64,000 bases of DNA from Methylorubrum suomiense (GTDB taxonomy: Bacteria > Pseudomonadota > Alphaproteobacteria > Rhizobiales > Beijerinckiaceae). The DNA is taken from assembly GCF_022179765.1 (NCBI RefSeq), contig NZ_BPRE01000010.1:1-64000 (forward strand). Direction: 5' to 3'. The position numbers were made by a program, and so were the translations under genes. Below are positions 37,870 to 47,476 of this stretch, piece by piece. A model generated the notes under the pieces. The model did not search any database. It was not told the DNA's origin and saw only the letters and a list, made by a program, of their open reading frames with translations. How positions within the stretch are numbered: the stretch's first letter is position 1; every line of letters starts with the position of its first letter.

Positions 37870-39852
37870 ATGAAGAAGAACAAGGTCATCACGGCGGAGG
37901 AGGCGATCGCGCTGATCCGCGAGAACGACGTCGTGACCACCACGGGCTTCGTCCAGAGCTGCATCCCGGAGGCGTTGCACGCCGCCCTGGAAAAGCGTTT
38001 CGTCGAAACCGGCTCGCCGCGGGGGCTGACCCTGATCATGACCGCGGGGGCGGGCGATTCGAAGGGACTCGGCACCGGGCGCCTGCACCATGACGGGCTC
38101 CTGTCGCGCGTCATCGCCGCCAATTTCGGGCGCATGCCCAAGGTCGCCCAGGCCGCGCAGAACAACTTGATCCGCGGCTACAACCTGCCGCAAGGCGTCA
38201 TCTCGCAACTCTACCGCGCCTGCGCCGCGGGCCAGCCCGGTCTGTTCTCGAAGGTCGGCCTCAAGACCTATGTCGATCCGCGCCACGGCGGCGCCAAGGT
38301 CAACGATCTGACCACCGAGGATATCGTCAAGCTCGTCGAGGTCGATGGCGAGGAATGGCTGTTCTACACCGCGACCAAGATCGACGTGGCCTTCATCCGC
38401 GCCACCTCCGCCGACCCGTCGGGCAACCTTTCCTTCGAGAAGGAAGCGCTCACGCTCGACTGTCTCGCCCAGGCGATGGCGGCCCGCAACAACGGCGGCA
38501 TCGTCATCGCCCAGGTCGAGCGCATCGTCGATGACGGCTACCTGCTGCCCAAGGACGTCCGCGTCCCCGGCATCCTCGTCGATTGCGTCGTGGTCGCCGA
38601 GCCCGAGATGCACCGCATGAATTACGGCGTCGTGTACGACGCCGCGCTCGCGGGCGAGATCCGCGTGCCCGTCACCGGCATCAAGCGGATGGCGCTCAAC
38701 GAGCGCAAGATCATCGCCCGCCGTGCCGCGTTCGAGCTGCCGCCCAACGGCGTGGTCAATCTCGGCGTCGGCGCGCCGGAGGGCATTTCCTCCGTCGCGA
38801 ACGAGGAGAAGATCACCCCCTACATCACCTTGACGACGGAAGCGGGCGCCGTCGGCGGCGTGCTGGCCTCGGGATCGAGCTTCGGCGCGGCGACCAACGC
38901 CGATTGCATCATCGACCAGAACCAGATGTTCGATTTCTACGACGGCGGCGGCCTCGACATGACCTGTCTCGGCATGGCCGAGTGCGACGAGGCCGGCAAC
39001 GTCAACACCTCGAAGTTCGGCGGCAAGCTCAACGGCTGCGGCGGCTTCATCAACATCTCGCAGAATGCCCGCTCCGTCGTCTTCGCCGGGACCTTCACCG
39101 CGGGCGGGCTGGAGATCGCCGTGCAGGACGGCGTCGTGAAGATCATCAAGGAGGGCAAGGCCCGCAAATTCGTCACCGCGGTCCAGCAGAACACCTTCTC
39201 GGGACCCTACGCGGTCGAGCGCTCGCAGCCGGTCATCTACGTGACCGAGCGCTGCGTGTTCCAGCTGACCCGGGAGGGGTTGGAGCTGATCGAGGTGGCG
39301 CCCGGCATCGACATCGAGCGCGACATCCTCGCTCATATGGATTTCGCGCCGGTGGTGCGGAATCCCGTGCCGATGGATGCCCGCATCTTCCGCGAGGAGC
39401 CGATGGAGCTAATCTCCGATCTGCTCAACCTCGATCTAAAGTCCCGCGTCAGCTACGACGGCGAACGCAACATTCTCTTCATCAACTTGGAAGGCTGGTA
39501 TTGCCGGGTGAAGAGCGACATGGACGAGTTGCGCATGACCATCGTCGAGGCCTGCCGCAAGGCCGGGCAGCGGGTCAATGCAGTGATCAACCACGACGGG
39601 TTCCGCCTCAACGAGAACCTCTACGATGATTACGCCGGGATGGTGCAGTATCTCCAGGCGAACTACTACGCGACGACCACCCGCTACGCGACCAGCGCCT
39701 TCCTGCGTCTCAAAATGGAGGAGGCCCTGACCAAGCGTGGCGTCGCCCCCCACGTCTTCGAGCGCAAGGAGGAAGCGCAGGCCTTCGTCGGCACCACCGA
39801 AGACAAGCGCGCCCGCAAGAAGATCTCGCCGGCGGTGGCCTCCGCCGCCTGA
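37870..39852 (+). CDS. Acyl-CoA:acetate/3-ketoacid CoA-transferase (YdiF/Pct type) with C-terminal extension
   Basis: 660 residues. Both CoA-transferase halves are fused in one chain. The alpha half starts MKKNKVITAEEAIALIREND and holds TTGFVQSCIPEALHA. The beta half has VNLGVGAPEGISSVA and the catalytic Glu324 in TLTTEAGAVGGV, followed by GGLDMTCLGMAECD. The enzyme swaps CoA between short acyl acids through a glutamyl-CoA thioester. The usual family length is about 520-530 residues; the last ~130 residues (about 530-660, starting near PMELISDLLNLDLKSR) are extra and not assigned. ATG 37870 follows GGAGGAA ten bases upstream. Substrates cannot be read. Confidence 0.9.
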   Translation: MKKNKVITAEEAIALIRENDVVTTTGFVQSCIPEALHAALEKRFVETGSPRGLTLIMTAGAGDSKGLGTGRLHHDGLLSRVIAANFGRMPKVAQAAQNNLIRGYNLPQGVISQLYRACAAGQPGLFSKVGLKTYVDPRHGGAKVNDLTTEDIVKLVEVDGEEWLFYTATKIDVAFIRATSADPSGNLSFEKEALTLDCLAQAMAARNNGGIVIAQVERIVDDGYLLPKDVRVPGILVDCVVVAEPEMHRMNYGVVYDAALAGEIRVPVTGIKRMALNERKIIARRAAFELPPNGVVNLGVGAPEGISSVANEEKITPYITLTTEAGAVGGVLASGSSFGAATNADCIIDQNQMFDFYDGGGLDMTCLGMAECDEAGNVNTSKFGGKLNGCGGFINISQNARSVVFAGTFTAGGLEIAVQDGVVKIIKEGKARKFVTAVQQNTFSGPYAVERSQPVIYVTERCVFQLTREGLELIEVAPGIDIERDILAHMDFAPVVRNPVPMDARIFREEPMELISDLLNLDLKSRVSYDGERNILFINLEGWYCRVKSDMDELRMTIVEACRKAGQRVNAVINHDGFRLNENLYDDYAGMVQYLQANYYATTTRYATSAFLRLKMEEALTKRGVAPHVFERKEEAQAFVGTTEDKRARKKISPAVASAA

Positions 39853-39918
39853 GCGCCATGGATGTCGCCCCCGTCCCCAGGGGCGGCGATCCCAGGATGC
39901 GTGAAGACGGCTGTCACC

Positions 39919-40380
39919 TCAAAAGGTCGCATCTCCGCCCGTATAGACCCTGTCGGCGCGTTCGAGCCGCTCGCGCAGCAGGGTGAGCAGCTTGCGCGTC
40001 GCTTGGATGTCGTCCGGATTCAGTCCGTCCGACAGCGCGTTCACCCACGGCGCCTGTAGACGCATCGCATCGTCGTAAGCCTGCTGCCCGTGCTCCGTCA
40101 GAACGACGAGATGCGCCCGCCGGTGATGAGGTTGGGCGAGAACTGCAGGTGACCGTCCGGCTCTAGATCATGGACGATGTGCCGTACGTTCGGGCGGTTC
40201 GCTCCCACGTCGCGGGCGAGCCAGGCGAGGGGGCTGGGCGTCCACCATCGTGCCGAGCACCTGTCATCGCGCGCTCGTCAGGCCGATCCCGGCCACAAGC
40301 CTGTCGCCTGCAGCGAGCAAACGGCTGTTGAGTCCAGTGAGGGAGACCAATGCGGCCTTCCGCGTCGCTTTCGAGCGTCC
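39919..40380 (-). pseudogene. Degraded MarR-family transcription regulator
   Basis: The minus strand carries a MarR protein in pieces. The N-terminal piece reads ALVSLTGLNSRLLAAGDRLV then GLTSAR and is cut by TGA (40264-40266) where the family has Trp in SARWQVLG. A middle piece LAWLARDVGANRPNVRHIVH is in another frame, shifted near a G run at 40229-40233. It then shifts again near 40120 to HHRRAHLVVLTEHGQQAYDD and LTLLRERLERADRV, ending at a stop at 39919. One nonsense codon and two frameshifts mean it is not functional unless the sequence has errors. The 5' end is approximate. Confidence 0.75.
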
Positions 40381-40710
40381 CGAGTTTCGCGCCAAAATAG
40401 GGAGATGCCCGTCCTCCTGCGTGGTCCGGCCCTACCTGTTCGAGAAGCTCGCCGTCGCCGAATCTGCACGGCCTGATCGGCGGATCGTCTCCAGGCCATC
40501 GGTGCCGCGTACGCCGTCCGAACGCGCGCCGGCCGGATCAAGGGAGCGGTCGGAGCTTTCGCCCCGCCTTGCGCTTCCCGCCCACCTCTGGTAACGCCCC
40601 CGCCCATTCCACACGCGGAGCCGGCCTCATGCCTGAATGAGGCGTTTCCGGTGGCCGGTCACGAGCCGGCTGCACCCTCCGCGGCGGTATAACCGGAGAG
40701 TACAAAGATC
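40381..40710. other. Leader region of rpsB
   Basis: 330 bases between the MarR remnant and rpsB. It should contain the rpsB promoter and 5' leader; GGAGAG lies about ten bases before the ATG. No structure resembling a known S2 leader motif was recognised by eye, and no gene is supported on either strand. Confidence 0.45.
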
Positions 40711-41775
40711 ATGGCCGTCGATTTCTCTATGCGTCAGCTCCTCGAAGCCGGCGCCCATTTCGGACACCAGTCGCACCGCTGGAACCCGAAGATGCAGCCC
40801 TACATCTTCGGCACCCGCAACAACATCCACATCATCGACCTCGCCCAGACGGTGCCGGCGCTCCACGCCGCCCTCCAGGCGGTGAGCGACACCGTCGCCC
40901 GCGGCGGTCGCGTGCTGTTCGTCGGCACCAAGCGCCAGGCGGCCGATTCCATCGCCGAAGCCGCCAAGCGCTCGGCCCAGTACTACGTCAATTCCCGCTG
41001 GCTCGGCGGCATGCTGACCAACTGGAAGACCATCTCCGGCTCGATCCAGCGCCTGCGCAAGGTCGATGAGACGCTCGAGGGCGGGGCCGTCGGCCTCACC
41101 AAGAAGGAGCGCCTCATGCTGACCCGCGAGAAGGACAAGCTCGAGAAGGCGCTGGGCGGCATCAAGGATATGGGCGGCGTGCCCGACCTCCTGTTCGTGA
41201 TCGACACCAACAAGGAGCAGCTCGCCATCAAGGAGGCCCAGCGCCTCGGCATCCCGGTCGCCGCCATTGTCGACACGAACTGCAACCCGGACGGCATCTC
41301 CTACATCGTCCCGGCCAACGACGATGCCGGCCGCGCCATCGCGCTCTACTGTGACCTGATCGCCCGTGCGGCGATCGAGGGCATCGGCCGCGGCCAGGGC
41401 GCGCTCGGCATCGATGCCGGCGCCTCCGAGGAGCCGACCGCCGAGGAGCTCCCGGCCAACGACGACGTCGCCGCTTCCGTGGCGTCCGACGCGATCGCCC
41501 CGGCGGACGTGGCGGCGCTGGCCGAGTCGACCGAGCATTTCGAGCAGCTCGCCGCCCCCCGCGGCGCGCCGGACGACCTCACCAAGCTCAGCGGCGTCGG
41601 CCCGCAGCTTGTGCAGAAGCTCAACGATGCCGGCGTGTGGCATTACTGGCAGATCGCCGCCATGCAGCCCGAGGACGTGTCCAAGCTCGACGCGGACCTG
41701 AAGCTCAACGGCCGCATCGCCCGCGATGGCTGGATCGAGCAGTCCCGCGCCTTCGTCGACGCCGCTGCGGCGTAA
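40711..41775 (+). CDS. rpsB: 30S ribosomal protein S2, long form with C-terminal HhH-like domain
   Basis: 354 residues against about 240 in E. coli. The core is unmistakable: [20 protein letters not shown] (6-25), [16 protein letters not shown], the signature [20 protein letters not shown] (97-116), [19 protein letters not shown], and [18 protein letters not shown]. After about residue 225 comes an acidic Ala-rich linker and then, from 288 on, a folded-looking domain, [20 protein letters not shown] and [19 protein letters not shown], similar to helix-hairpin-helix modules. It is followed by tsf. Related long S2 proteins occur in other Rhizobiales. Confidence 0.97.
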   Translation: MAVDFSMRQLLEAGAHFGHQSHRWNPKMQPYIFGTRNNIHIIDLAQTVPALHAALQAVSDTVARGGRVLFVGTKRQAADSIAEAAKRSAQYYVNSRWLGGMLTNWKTISGSIQRLRKVDETLEGGAVGLTKKERLMLTREKDKLEKALGGIKDMGGVPDLLFVIDTNKEQLAIKEAQRLGIPVAAIVDTNCNPDGISYIVPANDDAGRAIALYCDLIARAAIEGIGRGQGALGIDAGASEEPTAEELPANDDVAASVASDAIAPADVAALAESTEHFEQLAAPRGAPDDLTKLSGVGPQLVQKLNDAGVWHYWQIAAMQPEDVSKLDADLKLNGRIARDGWIEQSRAFVDAAAA

Positions 41776-41788
41776 GCCCCATCGCTCG

Positions 41789-41862
41789 GCCGCCGGGCTC
41801 TGTCCCGGCGGCGCGATCGTCATCGTCCTGCAAAGCCCGGTGCTTTCAACGAGCGCCGGGCT
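41789..41862 (+). other. Two hairpins in the rpsB-tsf spacer
   Basis: The first hairpin, GCCGCCGGG (41789-41797) with CCCGGCGGC (41804-41812), starts 14 bases after rpsB. The second, AGCCCGGTGCT (41834-41844) with AGCGCCGGGCT (41852-41862), has one T-G pair and starts 21 bases later. No T tracts follow. In this conserved operon such stems often act as partial terminators or processing sites that set S2 and EF-Ts ratios. Confidence 0.5.
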
Positions 41863-41904
41863 CGCTCACTTCAAGACCTGCACTTCAGCCTCAAGAGGAT
41901 CGCC

Positions 41905-42825
41905 ATGGCCAACATCACCGCCGCTCTCGTGAAGGAGCTTCGCGAAAAGACCGGCGCCGGCATGATGGATTGCAAGGGCGCGCTCAACGAGACGAACGGC
42001 GACCTTGAGGCTGCGGTCGACTGGCTGCGCAAGAAGGGTCTTGCCAAGGCCGCCAAGAAGGCCGGCCGTGTCGCCGCCGAAGGCCTCGTCGCCGTCGAGT
42101 CCGCCGGCCGCCATGCCGCGATCGTCGAGGTGAATTCCGAGACCGACTTCGTCGCCCGCAACGATGGCTTCCAGTCCTTCGCCCGCGAAGCCGCCAAGCT
42201 CGCCCTCAACACCGACGGCACCCTGGAGGGCCTGGAGGCTGCGACCTTCCCCGGCTCGTCCGCGACCGTGAAGGACACGCTTTCGAACCTCATCGCTACC
42301 ATCGGCGAGAACATGACGCTGCGCCGCGTCGCCAAGCTCGAGGTGAGCAAGGGCGTGATCGCCTCCTACGTCCACGGTCAGATCAGCGAAGGCCTCGGCA
42401 AGATCGGCGTGCTCGTCGCGCTCGAGTCCGAGGGCGACGTGGAGGCCCTCTCCACCCTCGGCCGCCAGATCGCCATGCACATCGCCGCGACCAACCCGGT
42501 GGCGCTCGATGCCTCGGGCATCGATCAGGCCGTGGTGGAGCGCGAGAGCAACATCCTGCGCGAGAAGAACGCCGGCAAGCCGGACCACGTGATGGCCAAG
42601 ATCGTCGAGAGCGGTCTGAAGAGCTACTACAAGGAGGTCACCCTCCTGGAGCAGCCCTTCGTCCATGATGGCTCCAAGACCATCAGCCAGGTGCTCAAGG
42701 AAGCCGCCGGCAAGGCCGGTGGCGAGGTGACGATCAAGAGCTTCGTCCGCTACGCCCTCGGCGAGGGCATCGAGAAGGAAGAGGCCCCGGACTTCGCCGC
42801 GGAAGTGGCCAGCATGTCGCGCTGA
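41905..42825 (+). CDS. tsf: Elongation factor Ts
   Basis: 306 residues, the usual alphaproteobacterial length. The N-terminal UBA-like domain has [20 protein letters not shown] (8-27). The EF-Tu-binding TDFVARN motif is in [17 protein letters not shown] (about 76-92). The core and dimerisation domain contains [14 protein letters not shown]. The C-terminal module has [20 protein letters not shown]. It catalyses nucleotide exchange on EF-Tu. ATG 41905 with AAGAGGATCGCC ribosome site. Follows rpsB and precedes pyrH, the universal order. Confidence 0.97.
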   Translation: MANITAALVKELREKTGAGMMDCKGALNETNGDLEAAVDWLRKKGLAKAAKKAGRVAAEGLVAVESAGRHAAIVEVNSETDFVARNDGFQSFAREAAKLALNTDGTLEGLEAATFPGSSATVKDTLSNLIATIGENMTLRRVAKLEVSKGVIASYVHGQISEGLGKIGVLVALESEGDVEALSTLGRQIAMHIAATNPVALDASGIDQAVVERESNILREKNAGKPDHVMAKIVESGLKSYYKEVTLLEQPFVHDGSKTISQVLKEAAGKAGGEVTIKSFVRYALGEGIEKEEAPDFAAEVASMSR

Positions 42826-42946
42826 GCGCGGCAGAGACGCGACGGACGGAACAGGGGGCGGTGGCAGCGATGCCGCCGCCCCTCGACGTTTGGCCCCCCG
42901 TCTTGCTAGAAGCCGGCGCCGCACCCCCGAGCCGAGCGAGGATCCG

Positions 42947-43669
42947 ATGCCGGAGACGACGCCCTACCGCCGTGTCCTCGTCAAATTGTCGGGTGAGGCG
43001 CTGGCCGCCCCCGACGGCTACTGGCTGCATCCACCGATGCTGGCCGCGCTTGCCGAAGATATCCGCGAGGCCATCGCCCACGGAATCGAGATCGCGATCG
43101 TCGTCGGCGGCGGCAACCTGATCCGTGGGGCACGCATCTCGCAGGCCGGCTGGATCGACCGGGCGACCGGCGATTCGCTCGGCATGATGGCGACGGTGAT
43201 GAATTCCCTCGCGATCGAGACGGCGCTCAACGCCGCGGGCGTGCAGGCCCGGACCATGTCGGCGGTGTCCATGCCGACGATCTGCGAAACCTATGCCCGC
43301 CAGCCGGCCCTGCATCACCTCGACAAGGGGCAGGTGGTGGTTCTCGCGGGCGGTACCGGCAATCCCTACTTCACCACCGACACCGCCGCAGTGCTGCGCG
43401 CGGCGGAATTGCGCTGCGACGCCGTCCTCAAGGCGACGCAGGTCGACGGGGTCTACTCGGCCGATCCGAAGCGCGATCCGGAGGCGATCCGCTACGACAG
43501 CATCACCCATGACGAGGCCATCGCCCGCGATCTCAAGGTGATGGACACCGCCGCTTTCGCGCTCGCCCGCGAGAGCCGCCTGACCATCGTCGTCGGCTCG
43601 GTCCATGCCCCGAGTTCGGTCACGGCGATTCTCACCGGTCGATCGGTCTCGACCCGCGTGGTGCCGTAG
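42947..43669 (+). CDS. pyrH: Uridylate kinase
   Basis: 240 residues of the amino acid kinase fold. It has [13 protein letters not shown] (9-21), the P-loop-like [11 protein letters not shown] (about 57-67), the UMP-binding [15 protein letters not shown], the [18 protein letters not shown] stretch and [12 protein letters not shown]. It phosphorylates UMP to UDP and is a hexamer regulated by GTP and UTP. ATG 42947 is chosen over the longer frame from 42890 because GAGGATCCG precedes it and it begins [11 protein letters not shown]. 121 bases from tsf. Confidence 0.96.
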   Translation: MPETTPYRRVLVKLSGEALAAPDGYWLHPPMLAALAEDIREAIAHGIEIAIVVGGGNLIRGARISQAGWIDRATGDSLGMMATVMNSLAIETALNAAGVQARTMSAVSMPTICETYARQPALHHLDKGQVVVLAGGTGNPYFTTDTAAVLRAAELRCDAVLKATQVDGVYSADPKRDPEAIRYDSITHDEAIARDLKVMDTAAFALARESRLTIVVGSVHAPSSVTAILTGRSVSTRVVP

Positions 43670-43791
43670 GCGGAACGCACGCGGCCTCTATTTGCGGCCC
43701 CAGGATTTTTCGTTCATGTAGCGCCACCGCGACGGGGGCCCCGCGCCCTCGTGCCGATCTGCCACCCGAACGCGTCGGGATTTTTGCACCT

Positions 43792-44355
43792 ATGGCCACA
43801 CCGGATTTCGATCTCGGCGACATCAAGCGCCGCATGCAGGGCGCCGTCTCCTCGCTCAGCAAGGATCTCGGCTCGCTGCGCACGGGGCGCGCGACGCCGA
43901 GCCTCGTCGAACCGATCAATGTCGAGGCCTACGGCGCGTCGATGCCGATGGCGCAGGTCGCGACCGTGAGCGTGCCCGAACCGCGGCTGCTGTCGATCTC
44001 GGTCTGGGACCGCTCGATGGTCACCGCCGTCGAGAAGGCGATCCGCGAGTCCGATCTCGGCCTCAACCCGATGACGGAGGGTCAGACCATCCGCCTGCGC
44101 GTGCCGGAGATGAACGAGCAGCGCCGCAAGGAGATGGTCAAGGTCGCCCATAAATACGCCGAGGAGGCTCGGGTCGCCGTGCGCCACGTGCGCCGTGACG
44201 GCCTCGACATCCTCAAGAAGCTCGAGAAGGACGGGGCCATCAGCCAGGACGACGAGAAGCGTCAGGCCGGCGATGTGCAGAAGGCCACCGACGACGCCAT
44301 CGCCGAGGTGGATCAGGTGCTGGCGTCCAAGGAAAAGGAAATCATGCAGGTCTGA
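43792..44355 (+). CDS. frr: Ribosome recycling factor
   Basis: 187 residues, the standard length. The family signature is intact: [20 protein letters not shown] (22-41), [19 protein letters not shown] (60-78), [19 protein letters not shown] and [20 protein letters not shown], and the helical bundle end [19 protein letters not shown]. It splits the post-termination ribosome with EF-G. ATG 43792. It follows pyrH by 122 bases, the usual partner gene in proteobacteria. Confidence 0.97.
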   Translation: MATPDFDLGDIKRRMQGAVSSLSKDLGSLRTGRATPSLVEPINVEAYGASMPMAQVATVSVPEPRLLSISVWDRSMVTAVEKAIRESDLGLNPMTEGQTIRLRVPEMNEQRRKEMVKVAHKYAEEARVAVRHVRRDGLDILKKLEKDGAISQDDEKRQAGDVQKATDDAIAEVDQVLASKEKEIMQV

Positions 44356-44410
44356 GAACCTGTTCGATCGCTGGGACGGGGTTCCCGAAGGGCAAATCCT
44401 TCGGAGATGT

Positions 44411-44429
44411 GCCGGGGCGGAGCCCCGGC
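44411..44429 (+). repeat. GC hairpin of a recurring intergenic motif, uppS leader
   Basis: GCCGGGGC (44411-44418) pairs with GCCCCGGC (44422-44429), loop GGA. It sits between frr and the preferred uppS start. The upstream text CCGAAGGGCAAATCCTTCGG is another hairpin. Similar blocks lie after ppa (54848-54868) and, with CGAAGGGCGAGCCCCTCGG, after lpxD (52681-52699), so they look like a small repeat family rather than gene-specific control. Confidence 0.5.
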
Positions 44430-44447
44430 TGGACGGGGGAGAGACGA

Positions 44448-45242
44448 GTGGTTCGCTCGGAAGGCGCGCGGCAGATCGGGGAGGCCGCGGACGCCGCCCC
44501 CGCCGGGACGGCGCGTTCCGCAGCGCCTCCTGCGCCCCGTCACGTCGCCATCATCATGGACGGCAACGGGCGCTGGGCCGCCCGCAAGGGGCTGCCCCGC
44601 TTCGAGGGGCATCGCCGCGGCGTCGAGGCGGTGCGCCGCGCGGTCCGTTCGGCGATCAGCCTGGGCATCCAGTACCTCACCGTCTACAGCTTCTCCTCCG
44701 AGAATTGGCGCCGCCCGCCCGCTGAGGTCACCGAGCTGATGGGCCTGCTGCGCCTGTTCGTGCGCGGCGATCTGGCCGATCTCCACGCCGCCAATGTGCG
44801 CGTGAAGGTGATCGGGGCCCGCGACGATCTCTCCCACGACATCGCGGCCCTGCTCGACGAGGCCGAGGCGCGCACCCGTGGCAACACCGGCCTGACGCTC
44901 GTCGTCGCCTTCAATTACGGCGGTCGCCAGGAAATACTTCGTGCGGTTCGCAGGATCGCCGATGCGGTCGCGGAGGGCCGGTTGCGGCCGGAGGAGATCG
45001 ACCTCCCGACAATCACGGAGGCCCTCGACACCGCCGGGATCCCCGATCCCGATCTCGTGATTCGCACGTCCGGTGAGCAGCGCCTGTCGAACTTCCTGAC
45101 ATGGCAGACGGCCTACGCCGAATACGTGATCGAGCCAGGCTTCTGGCCGGATTTCGATCACGATGCCTTCGCGGCGGCGCTCGCCGAATATCACCGCCGC
45201 GACCGTCGCTTCGGCGGCCTCGGTCCTGGAGCCGGCCCATGA
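44448..45242 (+). CDS. uppS: Undecaprenyl (isoprenyl) diphosphate synthase
   Basis: 264 residues. The cis-prenyltransferase motifs are present: [20 protein letters not shown] (about 31-50) with the Mg-binding Asp, [50 protein letters not shown] (about 207-226) and [14 protein letters not shown]. It makes the C55 lipid carrier used for cell wall and polysaccharide export, including the exopolysaccharide locus here. GTG 44448 with GGGGGAGAG just upstream is preferred over GTG 44409, which would put a stable hairpin inside the coding sequence. The stop overlaps cdsA (ATGA). Confidence 0.95.
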   Translation: MVRSEGARQIGEAADAAPAGTARSAAPPAPRHVAIIMDGNGRWAARKGLPRFEGHRRGVEAVRRAVRSAISLGIQYLTVYSFSSENWRRPPAEVTELMGLLRLFVRGDLADLHAANVRVKVIGARDDLSHDIAALLDEAEARTRGNTGLTLVVAFNYGGRQEILRAVRRIADAVAEGRLRPEEIDLPTITEALDTAGIPDPDLVIRTSGEQRLSNFLTWQTAYAEYVIEPGFWPDFDHDAFAAALAEYHRRDRRFGGLGPGAGP

Positions 45243-46093
45243 GCGCTCCCGACCTCGCCCGCCCGGCGCGCTCGCCCTTCGCCACCCGCGAGTTCCGGCT
45301 GCGTACGGTCTCCGCTCTGGTCCTCGGCACGGCGGTGATCGGCACGCTGGTGATCGGCGGCTGGGCCTTCGCCCTGGTCTGGCTGATCGCCGGCATCGTC
45401 GGCGCCGCCGAATGGCTCGCCATGACGCGCTCGGAGCCGCTGGTGCCGCTCCTCGGCGTCACCGGCGTCACGCTCGCGGCGTTGGCCGCCGCCGCACTTC
45501 TCGATGCGCCGGCCTATGTCTTCCTCCTCGTGCTGCTCGTCGGTATCGCCGGTCTGGTCGCCCTCGGTCGCGGGATCACCCGTCGCAAGGCGGTGTGCGG
45601 CCTCCTCGGGGGCGCCGTGGTCGCGCTCGTGCCGACGCTGCTGCGGATCGACCCCGCCATCGGCCTCGTCGGACCGGCCTGGATGTTCGCCGTGGTCTGG
45701 TCCACCGACATCCTCGCCTACATCACCGGCCGCCTCGTCGGGGGCCCCAAGCTGATGCCGCGGGTCAGCCCGAACAAGACGTGGTCGGGAGCGCTCGGCG
45801 GCCTGACCGCCGGTATCGTCGCCGGTACCCTGACCGCCTATACCGCCCGCCATCACGGCTGGGACGCCCTGCCCGCCGTCTCGCTGCCCGTGGTCGCCCT
45901 GTTCAGCGGCATCGCCTCGATCCTGTCCCAGGGCGGCGATCTCGTCGAATCCTCTCTGAAGCGCCGCTACGGCGTGAAGGATTCCGGCCGCTCGATCCCC
46001 GGTCATGGCGGTGTCATGGACCGGCTCGACGGCTTCTTCGCCGTCGCGCTGCTGGCCGGCTTCTGTCTCGCCCTGCTGCGGCTCACCGCCTGA
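45239..46093 (+). CDS. cdsA: Phosphatidate cytidylyltransferase (CDP-diglyceride synthase)
   Basis: 284 residues with about eight TM helices. The family signature is in the C-terminal third: [20 protein letters not shown] (about 177-196), then [20 protein letters not shown] and [10 protein letters not shown], whose Asp residues are catalytic. It turns phosphatidate and CTP into CDP-diacylglycerol, the branch point for phospholipid head groups. ATG 45239 overlaps the uppS stop by four bases. In the standard order uppS-cdsA-dxr. Confidence 0.95.
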   Translation: MSAPDLARPARSPFATREFRLRTVSALVLGTAVIGTLVIGGWAFALVWLIAGIVGAAEWLAMTRSEPLVPLLGVTGVTLAALAAAALLDAPAYVFLLVLLVGIAGLVALGRGITRRKAVCGLLGGAVVALVPTLLRIDPAIGLVGPAWMFAVVWSTDILAYITGRLVGGPKLMPRVSPNKTWSGALGGLTAGIVAGTLTAYTARHHGWDALPAVSLPVVALFSGIASILSQGGDLVESSLKRRYGVKDSGRSIPGHGGVMDRLDGFFAVALLAGFCLALLRLTA

Positions 46094-46122
46094 TTGCCGG
46101 ACGCCTGTAAGGAACTTTCGTC

Positions 46123-47301
46123 GTGAGCCTCACCGTCACCGTCCTCGGCGCCACCGGATCGATCGGTTGCTCGACCACCGACCTGCTCGCCCAGCATGCC
46201 GGCCGCTTCCGTGTCGGTGCGCTGGTCGGCGGTAAGGATGCGGCGGCGCTCGCCAAGCTCGCCCTGGAAATGCGGCCCGACTTCGCCGCGCTCGCCGACG
46301 CGAGCGCCGGGCCGGCTCTGGCCGAGGCTCTGTCCGGCTCCGGCATTCCCAACGGGGCGGGGGAGGGCGCTGTCCTGGAGGCGGTGGCCCGCGAGGCCGA
46401 CATCGTCGTCGCCGCGGTGAGCGGGGCGGCGGGCCTCAAGCCCACCCATGCGGCGCTCCGCCTCGGCCGCACCATCGCGCTCGCCAACAAGGAGAGCCTC
46501 GTCTGCGCCGGCGACGCCTTCATGCGCGATGCCGCCCGCTACGGTGCCAAGATCCTGCCGGTCGATTCCGAGCACAACGCGTTGGCTCAGGCCATGGGCG
46601 ACGGGCGTGTCTCCGACATCGCCAAGATGACGCTGACGGCGTCGGGCGGTCCGTTCCGCACCTGGGCGCGGGAGCGCATCGCCGCCGCGAGCCCGGCCGA
46701 GGCCGCCGCCCATCCGACTTGGTCGATGGGAATGAAGATCAACATCGATTCCGCCTCCCTGATGAACAAGGGGCTGGAACTGATCGAGGCCCATCACCTC
46801 TTCGCCATCGAGGCGGAGAGACTCGACGTGATCGTCCATCCGCAATCGATCGTGCACGGGCTGATCGCGTGGCGCGACGGGGCGGTGACCGCCGGCCTCG
46901 CCATGCCGGACATGCGGGTGCCGATCGCCCATTGCCTCGGTCTGGGCGACCGGCTGGAGATCGCCCGCGGTCGCCCGCTCGATCTGGCCGCCACCGGAAG
47001 CCTCACCTTCGAGCCGGCCGACGAGGCGCGCTTCCCGTGCCTGCGCGTCGCCCGCGCGGCGCTCCGGGAGGGCGGGGCGGCCCCGACGGTGATGAACGCC
47101 GCCAACGAGATCGCGGTGGCGGCCTTCATCCGCGGCGCCATCCCGTTCTACGGCATCGCCGACCTCGTCGAGCGGGCTTGCGAGCGGTTCGCGACGGTCC
47201 ATACCCGCGCCCCCGAAGATGTGGAGGAAGCCCTCGCCATCGACGCCGAGGTGCGGGCCTGGAGCCTCGAGGCCGTGCCGGCCGCCCGGGCGGTGGGCTG
47301 A
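46123..47301 (+). CDS. dxr: 1-deoxy-D-xylulose 5-phosphate reductoisomerase
   Basis: 392 residues. Starts SLTVTVLGATGSIGCSTTDL with the NADPH Rossmann motif, then ANKESLVCAGDAFM (about 125-138), the metal/substrate site PVDSEHNALAQAM with Asp and Glu ligands, the flexible-loop TASGGPFRTWARE, KINIDSASLMNKGLELIEA and IVHPQSIVHGLI. It makes methylerythritol phosphate, the first committed step of the MEP route to isoprenoids, feeding UppS. GTG 46123 with TAAGGAAC ten bases upstream. Two genes upstream are uppS and cdsA. Confidence 0.96.
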   Translation: MSLTVTVLGATGSIGCSTTDLLAQHAGRFRVGALVGGKDAAALAKLALEMRPDFAALADASAGPALAEALSGSGIPNGAGEGAVLEAVAREADIVVAAVSGAAGLKPTHAALRLGRTIALANKESLVCAGDAFMRDAARYGAKILPVDSEHNALAQAMGDGRVSDIAKMTLTASGGPFRTWARERIAAASPAEAAAHPTWSMGMKINIDSASLMNKGLELIEAHHLFAIEAERLDVIVHPQSIVHGLIAWRDGAVTAGLAMPDMRVPIAHCLGLGDRLEIARGRPLDLAATGSLTFEPADEARFPCLRVARAALREGGAAPTVMNAANEIAVAAFIRGAIPFYGIADLVERACERFATVHTRAPEDVEEALAIDAEVRAWSLEAVPAARAVG

Positions 47302-47476
47302 TCCTCGGCATTAACCCTGGCACGGGCTTGCCGGGGACCGGCTGGACCGACACGAATCGGATTTGTCGAAAAGTCTCGCGCCGAGGCCCGCGGCATGCGA
47401 CGATCCGCGGCTTGCGGCTCGTGGGGTCGCCCTGTCAGGGCGAGGGTGAGTCGATCGCGGCCAGAAAGGTGCCGGA

